Below, piece by piece: positions 44,416-53,377 of a stretch of 64,000 bases of DNA; position 1 is the stretch's first letter; each line of letters starts with the position of its first letter. The DNA comes from Vibrio profundi (GTDB lineage Bacteria; Pseudomonadota; Gammaproteobacteria; Enterobacterales; Vibrionaceae), in assembly GCF_005281835.1 (NCBI RefSeq), contig NZ_RZIS01000011.1, positions 62,001-126,000 of the forward strand. Reading direction: 5' to 3'. A program made the position numbers and the translations under genes. The notes under the pieces are model-generated. The model searched no databases, was not told the origin of the DNA, and saw only the letters and a list, made by a program, of their open reading frames with translations.

Positions 44416-45895
44416 GACTTCCCTTAATCGTTTTATTGTATATATCTTTGATTTGCTTTTTCACCGAACTTTCAAGTAGTTGACGACGATTTTGTTCATA
44501 GAACTCCGTATATCCAGACCACAATTTTGATTTAGTAGTAAACAGAGAGTTTCTGCTTTGTTGGTCTGCAAATACGAAGGGATCGCTCGCTTTTAGTTGT
44601 TCAGCAAGCAACTCATTCAATGCCTTGCTGTACACTACATTATGCTCGTTTAACTCATCTAGCATTTGTTCAACTAGTTCATGAGGTGCTAATAAGTCTT
44701 GGCTATTTAGAATAAGCATGAGTTCCGTAAGGTTCGCTTCCTGCTGGGTGCTGCTTTGCTCGTCTTTAAGCGACTCGACTTCACGTAATTCTTTTTGAAG
44801 ATTATCGATACATAAGCGCAGAGATGTCCCCATTTGTTTGAAGAAATCGGCATCGTTACTGATCAGTTCAGGGTCTGAAACGCCTAAGCCTTCATAAAAG
44901 GCGGCGACTAACTCGTTTGACTCGTCTATATATACAGGCTGAGAAATAGTATCTTTCTCAACATGCTCTACCGGGGCTTGCGACGAACTCCTCTCTTGAT
45001 CGGGTTCCGCATCTTGCATTGAAGGTACAAAAGGTTGGGTCACTTCTTCCCACTTTTGTCCCACTTCTTCGCGTAAAACTGACCTTTCACTGTGTTTGAC
45101 GACTCGGTCGTTAGTTTGGCTGAGAGCCACATCCACATCTTTTGGCTGCAGACGCTTGGTAGGGGCAATTACTTCTTGTTTCTCACTCTCTTCATAAAAG
45201 TTTGAGTTAGGCATATTTGCCCCACCTTCACCTGCCATCCAGTCTTCCGGGATCAAGTTAGGTAAATCAAACTCCGAATGTATACTAAAACTATCATCTA
45301 CAATCTGACGATGGCTCTCTATAGTTTCGATAGGATCAGATTCATCCAATTGTTCGTTGCGGATTAAGTGATCATCGTCACGCTGCATTGAAAACTGTAA
45401 ATGTGCTACAGGATCATGGCTATCGACTTCATCAGGCTTGGTCTCCATAAAGAGTTCTTCAAGAGATCCCACTTGCTCACTTTCTTCAACAACCGCTTCT
45501 CCCAAATTTATCAATGGGTCGGTAGAGTCGCGCTCTGGCGCAATGTCAGACGCGATATCTTGGGTTGCGGTGATTTGCTCCAGCACGATCCCAATTTCAT
45601 ATTGCCCTAAGCTAATGCAGTCACCATCGCAAATCGATACTGGCTGGTTTTTTAAAATTTTATTGCCGTTAACAAGCGTACCATTCGTACTAACATCACT
45701 AATATAAAATGTATTTCCGTAAACACTCACTAAGCAATGAGTCCCCGAAATAAAACGATTGTGATCTGTTAAAGGTAAAGTACAGCCAGGGTCTCTCCCG
45801 ATAGAACCACCACTCTCGGGCATTTCAAACTGTTTAGTCCCTGTATATTCTTCCGGACACTTAGAAATAAATAAAACGAGTTGATTTAAACGCAT
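44408..45895 (-). CDS. tagH: T6SS FHA-domain protein (TagH/Fha)
   Basis: Phosphothreonine-reading protein that can activate T6SS assembly when phosphorylated by a T6SS kinase. The N-terminal FHA domain (residues about 25-95) shows GSIGRDPGCTLPL, SGTHCLVSV and DVSTNGTLVNG, the canonical phosphopeptide-binding residues. A long acidic, low-complexity middle and a helical C-terminal part (SLRLCIDNLQKELREVESL; SKLWSGYTEFYEQ) typical of T6SS FHA proteins follow. 495 residues. Kinase at 59.2-61.2 kb is the likely partner. Confidence 0.9.
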   Translation of the reverse strand: MRLNQLVLFISKCPEEYTGTKQFEMPESGGSIGRDPGCTLPLTDHNRFISGTHCLVSVYGNTFYISDVSTNGTLVNGNKILKNQPVSICDGDCISLGQYEIGIVLEQITATQDIASDIAPERDSTDPLINLGEAVVEESEQVGSLEELFMETKPDEVDSHDPVAHLQFSMQRDDDHLIRNEQLDESDPIETIESHRQIVDDSFSIHSEFDLPNLIPEDWMAGEGGANMPNSNFYEESEKQEVIAPTKRLQPKDVDVALSQTNDRVVKHSERSVLREEVGQKWEEVTQPFVPSMQDAEPDQERSSSQAPVEHVEKDTISQPVYIDESNELVAAFYEGLGVSDPELISNDADFFKQMGTSLRLCIDNLQKELREVESLKDEQSSTQQEANLTELMLILNSQDLLAPHELVEQMLDELNEHNVVYSKALNELLAEQLKASDPFVFADQQSRNSLFTTKSKLWSGYTEFYEQNRRQLLESSVKKQIKDIYNKTIKGSHA

Positions 45896-45904
45896 TACAG
45901 ACCT

Positions 45905-46507
45905 CTAAAACAGAAGTGAAACGGTAAGTTCAACACCGCCAAGACCATCGTTGTAAACAGGTAAGATGTAAGAAGCTTGAGGAACAATTTGCAGGTGAGC
46001 ATCTGGATTGCTTCCAAGTTTGATAACAGTGCCAACCGTGGCGACAGCGCCCATTTCAAATTGATCGATGTCATCTAATTGTTCACCATATTTAAAGCCT
46101 TCGCTATCCACCTTCCAGCGCTCAGAATACTGGGAATAACCAAGAGATAAACCTGCACCTATATAAGGTGTAAATACACTCCAAGATCCTAATGCGAATT
46201 GCGGAACAATACGAAACTCGTAATTCGTCACTTCTTGATAAACACCGTTACTAGGAGCATCAAGGGAGTCGGTCAAGTAATTAAAGCCTAACCACCAACG
46301 CCAACGATTATTGTTCTGATCAATAGGTCGTGTATGGACGATACCGTAACGTAAAGAATCCTTTTCACCACTAGAACCCTCATCGTATTCTATGCTCTCA
46401 ATCGTTAGCATATTAACTGAAGCACCATATCGTTCTCCCTTCGCTATCGCGATTGACGAAAACAGACACATGGCTGAGATCAGCCCGACATTTATTGGCT
46501 TTAGCAT
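45905..46507 (-). CDS. Outer-membrane beta-barrel protein in the T6SS cluster
   Basis: Exported 200-residue protein: signal peptide MLKPINVGLISAMCLFSSIAIA, then alternating amphipathic strands (FVFRIVPQ-like YEFRIVPQFALG, PYIGAGLSLGYSQY, GAVATVGTVIKLG, LQIVPQASYILPVY) and a C-terminal Phe (VSLLF), the mark of barrel proteins inserted by the BAM machinery. It resembles small OmpW/OmpA-like 8-stranded barrels. No T6SS function is established to my knowledge. It is first in the minus-strand operon, 9 bases from tagH. Confidence 0.7.
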   Translation of the reverse strand: MLKPINVGLISAMCLFSSIAIAKGERYGASVNMLTIESIEYDEGSSGEKDSLRYGIVHTRPIDQNNNRWRWWLGFNYLTDSLDAPSNGVYQEVTNYEFRIVPQFALGSWSVFTPYIGAGLSLGYSQYSERWKVDSEGFKYGEQLDDIDQFEMGAVATVGTVIKLGSNPDAHLQIVPQASYILPVYNDGLGGVELTVSLLF

Positions 46508-47116
46508 TATTCCCTCTAGGTTGTTCCCCTTAAATAATTAGTGGCGAAAGATAGCAATTCTCTTTCGATTTTCAACACTTCAACAGACAACTTTCATAAA
46601 TAAGGTAATTTAACTAACAATAAATGTCATTTAACTATAAATATAAACACAAAACACGCCAACTGACAGAATAGTAAATAACGATGTCTTTTATTGATGA
46701 TTTTTATATTTTTTGGGGAGGGAACAATTATAAAAAAAGCTTTTTACTCACATCACGAAGACCTAATGAACTTCCTACCCATGAAACACTACTTACTGAC
46801 AAAAATGATACTTTAGTTCACTTTATCGCCACCAAGAATCAGTCTCACAAATGATACAAGCAGTATAAATCCACAATTATAATGGTAGTTTTGCGAGTGT
46901 AATCACTTTGATGATGACTCACCGATACTAACCACTCAAAATAACGAGACAACCATCACATTTAGTTAAAATTCGCACTCTAGCGCCATTTTTATTATTT
47001 AATTTATTCTTTTTACCTATAAAATCCCTCAAAAATATAAATAAACACCTAAACGGTAATATTTCAGACATAGAAATAGCTGTTTCTTATATAACGTTCA
47101 GTTTGGATTTATACAC
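46508..47116. other. Divergent promoter region of two T6SS operons
   Basis: About 609 strongly AT-rich bases between divergent operons. No clear sigma-54 (GG-N10-GC) element was seen. The AT richness would suit H-NS silencing, as known for V. parahaemolyticus T6SS1. It holds one 57-codon frame (listed separately). Confidence 0.5.
46684..46854 (+). CDS. Small open frame in the T6SS promoter region, doubtful
   Basis: ATG to TGA, 56 residues (MSFIDDFYIFWGGNNYKKSF, then LLTSRRPNELPTHETLL and so on). The composition is protein-like and not of low complexity, but there is no good ribosome-binding site. It could be a small regulatory protein, a remnant of a larger gene, or chance. Confidence 0.28.
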   Translation: MSFIDDFYIFWGGNNYKKSFLLTSRRPNELPTHETLLTDKNDTLVHFIATKNQSHK

Positions 47117-48433
47117 ATGTTTTTCACCGATTTTGCGAGAAGACCCATCGATGAAACTAACCCAAGTGGGGTAAACCCCAATAACTTGGAAGAATTCGAT
47201 GAAATTAAGCGTCAAATAAACAACCTAAATAAAGTTACAGGGAGAGTATCCTGGAAAACAGTTCAATCTCTTTCAAAAAAAGTACTGACCTCCCATAGTA
47301 AAGACTTCCGTTGCAGCTGCTATTACACCGTCGCCGCAACTCACAATGAAGGTCTAAAGGGACTAGTGGAAGGGTTAAACTCTTTACTTGATCTGTCTGT
47401 CGTGTACTGGTTTACAGCTTTCCCTGATCACTCGAAATCTAATGCCCGCATTGGAGCCGTCGAGTGGATGGTAGAAAACACTGAAAAGCGAATCAAAAAG
47501 GAGAGTGTAACCCAGGATGAACTCCCTCTCATTGAAGCGGCCCATCAGATTTGCTTAAAAATTGAGGAAGAATTACGACTACATTTCGGCATTAAAGCAC
47601 CGTCACTAGGTCGTATTCGTCGGATCTTGAAACAATGGATCGAAGACCTGAAAGAGCAACAGGTTCGTGAACTCGAACGGCTAGAAAAGAAGAAGGAAAA
47701 ACAAACAATCTCAACTCCAGTACCCCCACAAGGTGGTATAAAAGTTGATATTCAACCACCAACTCCCCCTGCGCATGTAACCAAAGTCGAACAACCAAGC
47801 GAGGAACCAAAGTCGAGTAAGGCCGCTATATACTCGTTAGTTGCTCTATTGCTTATCGCTTTGGCATCCCATTTTATCTATAAACAGCAAACGTACATAA
47901 CACTTCAAACGAGAATTGATACAGCTTCAATCTATGAGCTAGAAAGTGTAGTTAAATCACTGAGTTATGAAAACCAAGCATATTCGGAAAAGTTGCGTAG
48001 TTCTGTCGTGCATCGTCTCGATACTTTGCTAAAAAATTGGGCGTTAGACCCATTAAAAGTAAGTCAAGTGAACACCATCGAACTACTAACCGATGAACTC
48101 GTATCTCTTTACCCTGATTCCTCTTCAGCTCTGATGCTACGAGATAATTTCAAAAAACAGCGTGGTCAGTTCGAACAAGATTTTCAAACCTTGATGAACC
48201 GCTTTAATTCGGCACGAACTGTTTTTGCCAACGTGAAGGCCAAAGGTTCAGATAAGTACTCAACCAAAGCTTACGAATACAGTAACTCGTTGTTTCCTTT
48301 ACTAGGGCGTATTGAGTATGCCGAAAAACAATCTAAACAAGTAGAGCTCAATCGTTCACTCCTATTACTCAACACATACTTATACAAAATAAACCAAGTA
48401 CAAGCGTCAGTTGATTCTATAAAAAACAACTAA
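47117..48433 (+). CDS. Membrane-anchored TssA-like (VasL/ImpA-N) protein
   Basis: T6SS accessory protein of 438 residues. The N-terminal ImpA_N domain (residues about 10-130; ETNPSGVNPNNLEEFDEI, VSWKTVQSLSKKVLTSHSKD, RIGAVEWMVEN) is shared with TssA. Then a coiled region, a Pro-rich linker (STPVPPQGGIKVDIQPPTPP), one membrane helix (AAIYSLVALLLIALASHFIY) near residue 240, and a periplasmic helical C-terminus. It lacks the C-terminal TssA ring domain. This matches VasL/TagA-type proteins that cap or anchor the sheath. Starts a plus-strand operon with tssM. Confidence 0.78.
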   Translation: MFFTDFARRPIDETNPSGVNPNNLEEFDEIKRQINNLNKVTGRVSWKTVQSLSKKVLTSHSKDFRCSCYYTVAATHNEGLKGLVEGLNSLLDLSVVYWFTAFPDHSKSNARIGAVEWMVENTEKRIKKESVTQDELPLIEAAHQICLKIEEELRLHFGIKAPSLGRIRRILKQWIEDLKEQQVRELERLEKKKEKQTISTPVPPQGGIKVDIQPPTPPAHVTKVEQPSEEPKSSKAAIYSLVALLLIALASHFIYKQQTYITLQTRIDTASIYELESVVKSLSYENQAYSEKLRSSVVHRLDTLLKNWALDPLKVSQVNTIELLTDELVSLYPDSSSALMLRDNFKKQRGQFEQDFQTLMNRFNSARTVFANVKAKGSDKYSTKAYEYSNSLFPLLGRIEYAEKQSKQVELNRSLLLLNTYLYKINQVQASVDSIKNN

Positions 48434-48453
48434 TTACAAAGAAATTTAGGCTT

Positions 48454-51400
48454 ATGTTCAAAAATAAACTTTTCAGAAACCCAGTGATATTATCCACTGT
48501 GGTTGCACTGTTGTTAGCGGCTATAGCAGTCGCCATACACTTAATTTGGCTAGACAGTACAACAGAACCTTACCTGTGGATTGGCTTGAGTGCGATAGCG
48601 TTACTGTATGCGGTTTTCCAAGTTACACTTTGGTTCAAAAAGAAAAACAGTACCAAAGCACAAAAGCTGGAGACAGAGGAAGAAGCGTTAGCGATGGTAT
48701 TTCGACCATTACTTAATAACGCAGGAAAAAAACCAATTTATTTGTTAGTGGGGAACAAAAACGCTGGATGTAGCCAGTTTTTAACCAATTCTAATGCCAT
48801 AAAACCTATGGATAAGAATCGAACTGCTAAAAATGATTTCTTTGAATGGTATGAATCAGATAGCGCGGTTTACATTAAACCAGATCAACGCTTGGTATTT
48901 CAGGAAGTATCCAGCAGCGATGGTGCACTTTGGAACCGATTTTTGGATGAGGTGATTCGTCACCGTCCAAGAAAACCATTTTCTGGTTGCATGCTTTTCA
49001 TCGATTTCGAATTTCTGATTGTTTCTGAATCTGAACAGGTTGATTACACATTGACCGCTTTACTAGAACGTCTGCAATCTATCAGTGACAAAACATCTTC
49101 TGCACTTCCAGTGTACTTAATGATGTCTAAGCTTGATAAGCTTGAAGGCTTCAAAGAATACGTTCATTTCAGTTCATTAAAAACAAGTGTCGAGTTTCTT
49201 TCTATCCCGCTTAAGGAGGCAAAAGGCGTTGTCACAGAGTACTATAGAGACAGCTACCGAAACCTAGTCAAGGTAATGGAAAGCAGTGCACTTGATTCTT
49301 CTGCCCATTCCAATGATGTTGCGGAAAAGCAGGCTATTCTTTCATTCCCTAAACAATTTGAACTGTGTCAGTCAGAGATTGGCGCTGTTGTTGAACGCTT
49401 ATGCGACGTTAACACCGGTTCATATTCTCTTGATTTGAGAGAAGTTTTCTTTTGTTCCAGCCTTCAAGGTGGACGAAAGTACAATCTACTAGCGAAAAGT
49501 TGCAGCAACTACTTCAATTTGCCGATTATCGCCTCAGAGCATACTCAGTTAACCGAAACACCCTACTTCAGTCGATTTTTGATTGACTCACAGATTCTAC
49601 CTGAAAGTGATTTTGCTGGTGAAAATAAAACCTATCTAAGACTAATTCAACGTCAAAGTAGGCTTGCATTTGCAGCATCATTTATTCTGCTTGTTGGCGG
49701 CGGGTATTTTTTTACCACGACGCTAGACAGTAACCTACGCGTTATCAATCAATTAATTGGTATCGACAACGAAGTGCAAAGCCAACAACAGCAAATCGAC
49801 TTTGACAAGCTTCTCATCCAAGCTAATCAAGCGGTGCAACCATCATACAATGCTTGGTTAAGTGGGACTGATGCGTTGGAGCAAGAGCTGCTATCAATGA
49901 ACGTGAGTCGATTGGACGAAAGTACAAAAATTGCTTATCACGCTTTACTCTCTGAAATTGCTCACAAGCTTATGCCTGTGATTGAGCAGGGTTACCGTAT
50001 CCAACTAACACACAACCAGGACAACATAAATCGCTCATTGCCTCTGTTAAAAGGGTATTTGATGCTCAAGGATGCCCCAAAGCGTGATATCCAGTTTCTG
50101 CGTCAACAGACTTATACAACGCTAAACGAGTTAAGTAACAAGCCTAGTGTTGTTAATGAAGTCATGCGTTATTTAGATGCATACTTTCGAACCCAATTCG
50201 CTCCGGTTTCTATCAATATGGATATCGTCCGAGCAACTCGACGTAATTTGCTCGCAAATTCAAATGTGGATCTTGTTTATGCCGGGCTGCTACAGCAAGC
50301 GAATGAAATTGACTTAGGTACATTAGATCTTCAACGTGCAGTCGGGTTCGATTTCAATAACGTCTTTAATGATTCGCAAGATAATAGCCAACTGATTATC
50401 GACAAAGTTTACACTTCAACAGGGTTTAGTACTTTCTATCGACCTCGTGTTGACCTTATGTCTCAGCAAGTCATCAGTGATAACTGGGTTTTAGGGCTCT
50501 CTAACCATGTTATCCCTACCCCACAAGAGCAAGATGCATTCAAAGCGGATGTACGCAAAAAGTATACAGATGATTACATCAGCTACTGGCGTAATGCTTT
50601 GAGTGAGCTAAAAGTGCGTCAATATGACAATGTAGGTGAACTCACCAATGCAATCGATCTGATATCTGGCCCGTCATCTCCAATGACGACCGTACTCAAA
50701 CAAGTGTACGCGAACACGCAATTCTCACCTGTTGGCGAAAAGAGTGCTTTGCTTTCTCAAATGAACCCTAAGCTAGTCGAAGCCGTAGACTCGGCGTCTT
50801 CTGCTGCAGAAGAACTTGTTCAACCTGATTACTTGTTAATGAAGCGTGTAGAGCAAGCATTTCGTTTATTGAACCAATTGCAAATAAGCGAAACACCAAA
50901 CTCTCCAACACCTTGGGATGAAACAATCACCGCACTTAGCCGAGTGCGTACATATATGAAAGATATCGCTGATGCGCCTGATCCTCAAATGGCAGCGCTA
51001 GCAGCGGCAACACATAGAATGAGCAGTACGGATGCCGATCCTATTATTCGCCTAAAGCAGATTGCTCAAAAATCACCAGAACCGGTTAGAAGTTGGTTGC
51101 TAGGAGTGGTTAATCAGAGTTGGTCTGTCATGATTTCTGAGTCTTCTAAAGGTATTCAAACCCTTTGGTACAGTGAAATTTATACTAAGTTCAGTGAACT
51201 TGGTCTAAACAAATATCCGTTCGACCTTACCGCTACGGAAGAAATATCCATTGAAGACTTCGAGCTACTTTTCGCTTCAGGTGGCTTGCTGGATGCTTTT
51301 ATCCAAAAGAATTTTGCACCATTTTATGACACCAATTTATGGCAACCAAAAGAGGTGGAAGGTGAAACCATGCCACTTTCGCCAGAGCTATTGGTTCAGC

Positions 51401-51846
51401 TAAGAAATTACAATGTTATTCGCGATACTTTAATCAACAAGAGCACTAACCGCGTCAATATTCCTTTCAGCGCGAAAGTGTTAGATCTAGATTCAAGTGC
51501 TATTCGCGCCAGCCTAAAAATTGCGGACGCTGATATTAACTATTATCACGGTCCGAGCCGAATTCGTGAGCTGCAGTGGCCACCTCAAAATGGTGACTTC
51601 AATATCAGCATCACGATCCAAGATGTAACCGACGAGGGTAAACAGCACGTTCTGAACAAGAGTGGTCAATGGGCGATATACAGGTTGCTAGGTGACTCAA
51701 CCTTGACAAACACTCATAACGGCAGCTTCGTCAGCGACATCAAAGTGTCAGGTAGGGATTTAAGCTTACGAATCACTCCACTGACACAAAAAAATCCGTT
51801 TACTCTAGCTGAACTTTACAACTTCACGCTTCCAGAAACGATATAA
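48454..51846 (+). CDS. tssM: T6SS inner-membrane core protein TssM (IcmF family)
   Basis: Central subunit of the trans-envelope complex, 1130 residues. Two N-terminal helices (ILSTVVALLLAAIAVAIHLIW and LWIGLSAIALLYAVFQVTLW), a cytoplasmic NTPase-like domain, a third helix near residue 410-430 (LAFAASFILLVGGGYFFTT), a long periplasmic helical part and a C-terminal beta domain (PSRIRELQWPPQNGDFNISI) that meets TssJ. The P-loop position reads LLVGNKNAGCSQF, so the catalytic Lys of a normal Walker A is missing. Membership is clear from size and layout. Confidence 0.93.
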   Translation: MFKNKLFRNPVILSTVVALLLAAIAVAIHLIWLDSTTEPYLWIGLSAIALLYAVFQVTLWFKKKNSTKAQKLETEEEALAMVFRPLLNNAGKKPIYLLVGNKNAGCSQFLTNSNAIKPMDKNRTAKNDFFEWYESDSAVYIKPDQRLVFQEVSSSDGALWNRFLDEVIRHRPRKPFSGCMLFIDFEFLIVSESEQVDYTLTALLERLQSISDKTSSALPVYLMMSKLDKLEGFKEYVHFSSLKTSVEFLSIPLKEAKGVVTEYYRDSYRNLVKVMESSALDSSAHSNDVAEKQAILSFPKQFELCQSEIGAVVERLCDVNTGSYSLDLREVFFCSSLQGGRKYNLLAKSCSNYFNLPIIASEHTQLTETPYFSRFLIDSQILPESDFAGENKTYLRLIQRQSRLAFAASFILLVGGGYFFTTTLDSNLRVINQLIGIDNEVQSQQQQIDFDKLLIQANQAVQPSYNAWLSGTDALEQELLSMNVSRLDESTKIAYHALLSEIAHKLMPVIEQGYRIQLTHNQDNINRSLPLLKGYLMLKDAPKRDIQFLRQQTYTTLNELSNKPSVVNEVMRYLDAYFRTQFAPVSINMDIVRATRRNLLANSNVDLVYAGLLQQANEIDLGTLDLQRAVGFDFNNVFNDSQDNSQLIIDKVYTSTGFSTFYRPRVDLMSQQVISDNWVLGLSNHVIPTPQEQDAFKADVRKKYTDDYISYWRNALSELKVRQYDNVGELTNAIDLISGPSSPMTTVLKQVYANTQFSPVGEKSALLSQMNPKLVEAVDSASSAAEELVQPDYLLMKRVEQAFRLLNQLQISETPNSPTPWDETITALSRVRTYMKDIADAPDPQMAALAAATHRMSSTDADPIIRLKQIAQKSPEPVRSWLLGVVNQSWSVMISESSKGIQTLWYSEIYTKFSELGLNKYPFDLTATEEISIEDFELLFASGGLLDAFIQKNFAPFYDTNLWQPKEVEGETMPLSPELLVQLRNYNVIRDTLINKSTNRVNIPFSAKVLDLDSSAIRASLKIADADINYYHGPSRIRELQWPPQNGDFNISITIQDVTDEGKQHVLNKSGQWAIYRLLGDSTLTNTHNGSFVSDIKVSGRDLSLRITPLTQKNPFTLAELYNFTLPETI

Positions 51847-51888
51847 CTACTAATAAAAACAACAAATAAAAGCAAAGGCAGAAAACAC

Positions 51889-52341
51889 ATGATGTCAAAC
51901 ATGAACTTACAAGGCTTAGATAAATTAGACCGCAAAATTCTTTCAAACCTTTTGTCGAATGGTCGCGAATCTATCGCGAACTTATCCCGCAATATCGGTT
52001 TGTCCCGTACTGCTGTAGCAGAGCGAATCAACCGACTTGAAAAAACAGGGATCATCAAAGGGTACACTGCGCAAATACGCGTAGAAAATGAAGGAAGAAA
52101 AGCAGCAAGCTACCTACTGATCTCTTGCGAAAAAGGCAAAAAGAATGAGGTAAGTAACGCGCTTAAAGAACTACCAGAGGTTCGCTTAACCAGTATTGTT
52201 GGCGGCACCTATGACATTATCGCACTGATCGAGGCACCAGATTTACAATCCATTCACCACTTATGTAATGAAATTGAATCTTTTGTAGGCATTCGTTCTC
52301 TTAACACGACAGTGGTTCTACACCAGCCGATTAGCCGCTAA
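51889..52341 (+). CDS. Lrp/AsnC-family transcription regulator in the T6SS cluster
   Basis: A 150-residue regulator with N-terminal winged helix-turn-helix (LDRKILSNLLSNGRESIANL and SRTAVAERINRLEKTG) and C-terminal RAM/ligand-binding domain (IVGGTYDIIALIEAPDLQSI). It follows tssM by 42 bases and is likely co-transcribed. The ATG used has another ATG as the next codon. V. parahaemolyticus T6SS1 also encodes cluster-internal regulators, so a role in controlling this cluster is likely but inferred. Confidence 0.83.
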   Translation: MMSNMNLQGLDKLDRKILSNLLSNGRESIANLSRNIGLSRTAVAERINRLEKTGIIKGYTAQIRVENEGRKAASYLLISCEKGKKNEVSNALKELPEVRLTSIVGGTYDIIALIEAPDLQSIHHLCNEIESFVGIRSLNTTVVLHQPISR

Positions 52342-52351
52342 ACATAACCCC

Positions 52352-52381
52352 AAAAAAGCCGCTCTACTGAGCGGCTTTTTA
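52352..52381. terminator. Bidirectional terminator between the Lrp-family gene and tssG
   Basis: AAAAGCCGCTC and GAGCGGCTTTT form an 11-bp stem with a 4-base loop, with A/T tracts on both sides. It overlaps the tssG stop codon and serves both convergent operons. Confidence 0.88.
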
Positions 52382-53377
52382 AATACTTCCGATAACTTTT
52401 ATTTTTGCGTCTTGCGAAGACGGCTTTCCAAGCCAGAGTGACTGGCCTAGCTGATTACCGTTACCCTGCCCCAATGTATTTTCCGGAATGCTATCTAGAT
52501 TCACGGTAAGTTTAAGATCCCAAGACATGGGATCACGTAAGATAAACCTCATCAAGCCTACTAATGTTGTATGCAGTTCACCGCCATTGGAAAATTGCTT
52601 AAATGTAGCGAAGTCAATGTTATCGATACACACATTAAACTTGCCATTCAAATCGGCGATGCTTTGCCCTAAATGCAAGTTTTGTCCTAGCACACAGTTA
52701 GAGCGGTTCAACCGGTTTCGTTGACTCTCAGCGATATTAACTCGGCGAAATACCCACTCCTCTATTCTCACACTTGGCAGTGAAAAGTAGTGCGCGACAA
52801 TACCCGAGATAAGTTTAGGTGAGCGTGTACGAGTCGATAGCTGATTCACATAGGAAAGTATTTTCGCTCGATCAAGTTCTGCAACATCACATTCTTGAAT
52901 AACGCTCGATAGCCCAGCTAAATGAAGGACTCGACCAGAAAAGGCATCGGTCGCTCCACTCTGATACTGCACGTGATAGCGATACTTTTTCCACACTCGA
53001 TAAAGCATGCTCGTATATCGATTATGGAAAAAATCAAAGAAATCTTTCACCGGGTTATCTTCCGGATCACGCCCGGCTAATTTTTCGGTGTAAGTCGCTG
53101 GAAGCGGTGAGCTCGAACCATGTAACCCAAGGAAATTGGTTTCTACCCGGGAATATTGCTCACCATTGCGTTCCATGTGAGTAATAAAGTCCATATCACT
53201 CTTGGGAAACGACAGTTTCGGTGACACACTAAATTCGATGCGTTCTTGGTGAAAATACTTGTTTTCACCTACCGCCACAAAATCGGTACCCGCTTCTAGC
53301 TGGTAGTGCTTTTCTAGTAACGAAACAGCCTGATAAAAGCTAAATTCATTGGTACTGTCTGACAATGTATTAATCAT
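52379..53377 (-). CDS. tssG: T6SS baseplate protein TssG
   Basis: Baseplate wedge subunit of 332 residues. Family text: FSFYQAVSLLEKHYQ, IEFSVSPKLSFPKSD, VETNFLGLHGSSSPLPATYTE, FFDFFHNRYTSMLYRVWKKYR. The start overlaps the tssF stop as ATGA. Confidence 0.93.
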   Translation of the reverse strand: MINTLSDSTNEFSFYQAVSLLEKHYQLEAGTDFVAVGENKYFHQERIEFSVSPKLSFPKSDMDFITHMERNGEQYSRVETNFLGLHGSSSPLPATYTEKLAGRDPEDNPVKDFFDFFHNRYTSMLYRVWKKYRYHVQYQSGATDAFSGRVLHLAGLSSVIQECDVAELDRAKILSYVNQLSTRTRSPKLISGIVAHYFSLPSVRIEEWVFRRVNIAESQRNRLNRSNCVLGQNLHLGQSIADLNGKFNVCIDNIDFATFKQFSNGGELHTTLVGLMRFILRDPMSWDLKLTVNLDSIPENTLGQGNGNQLGQSLWLGKPSSQDAKIKVIGSI

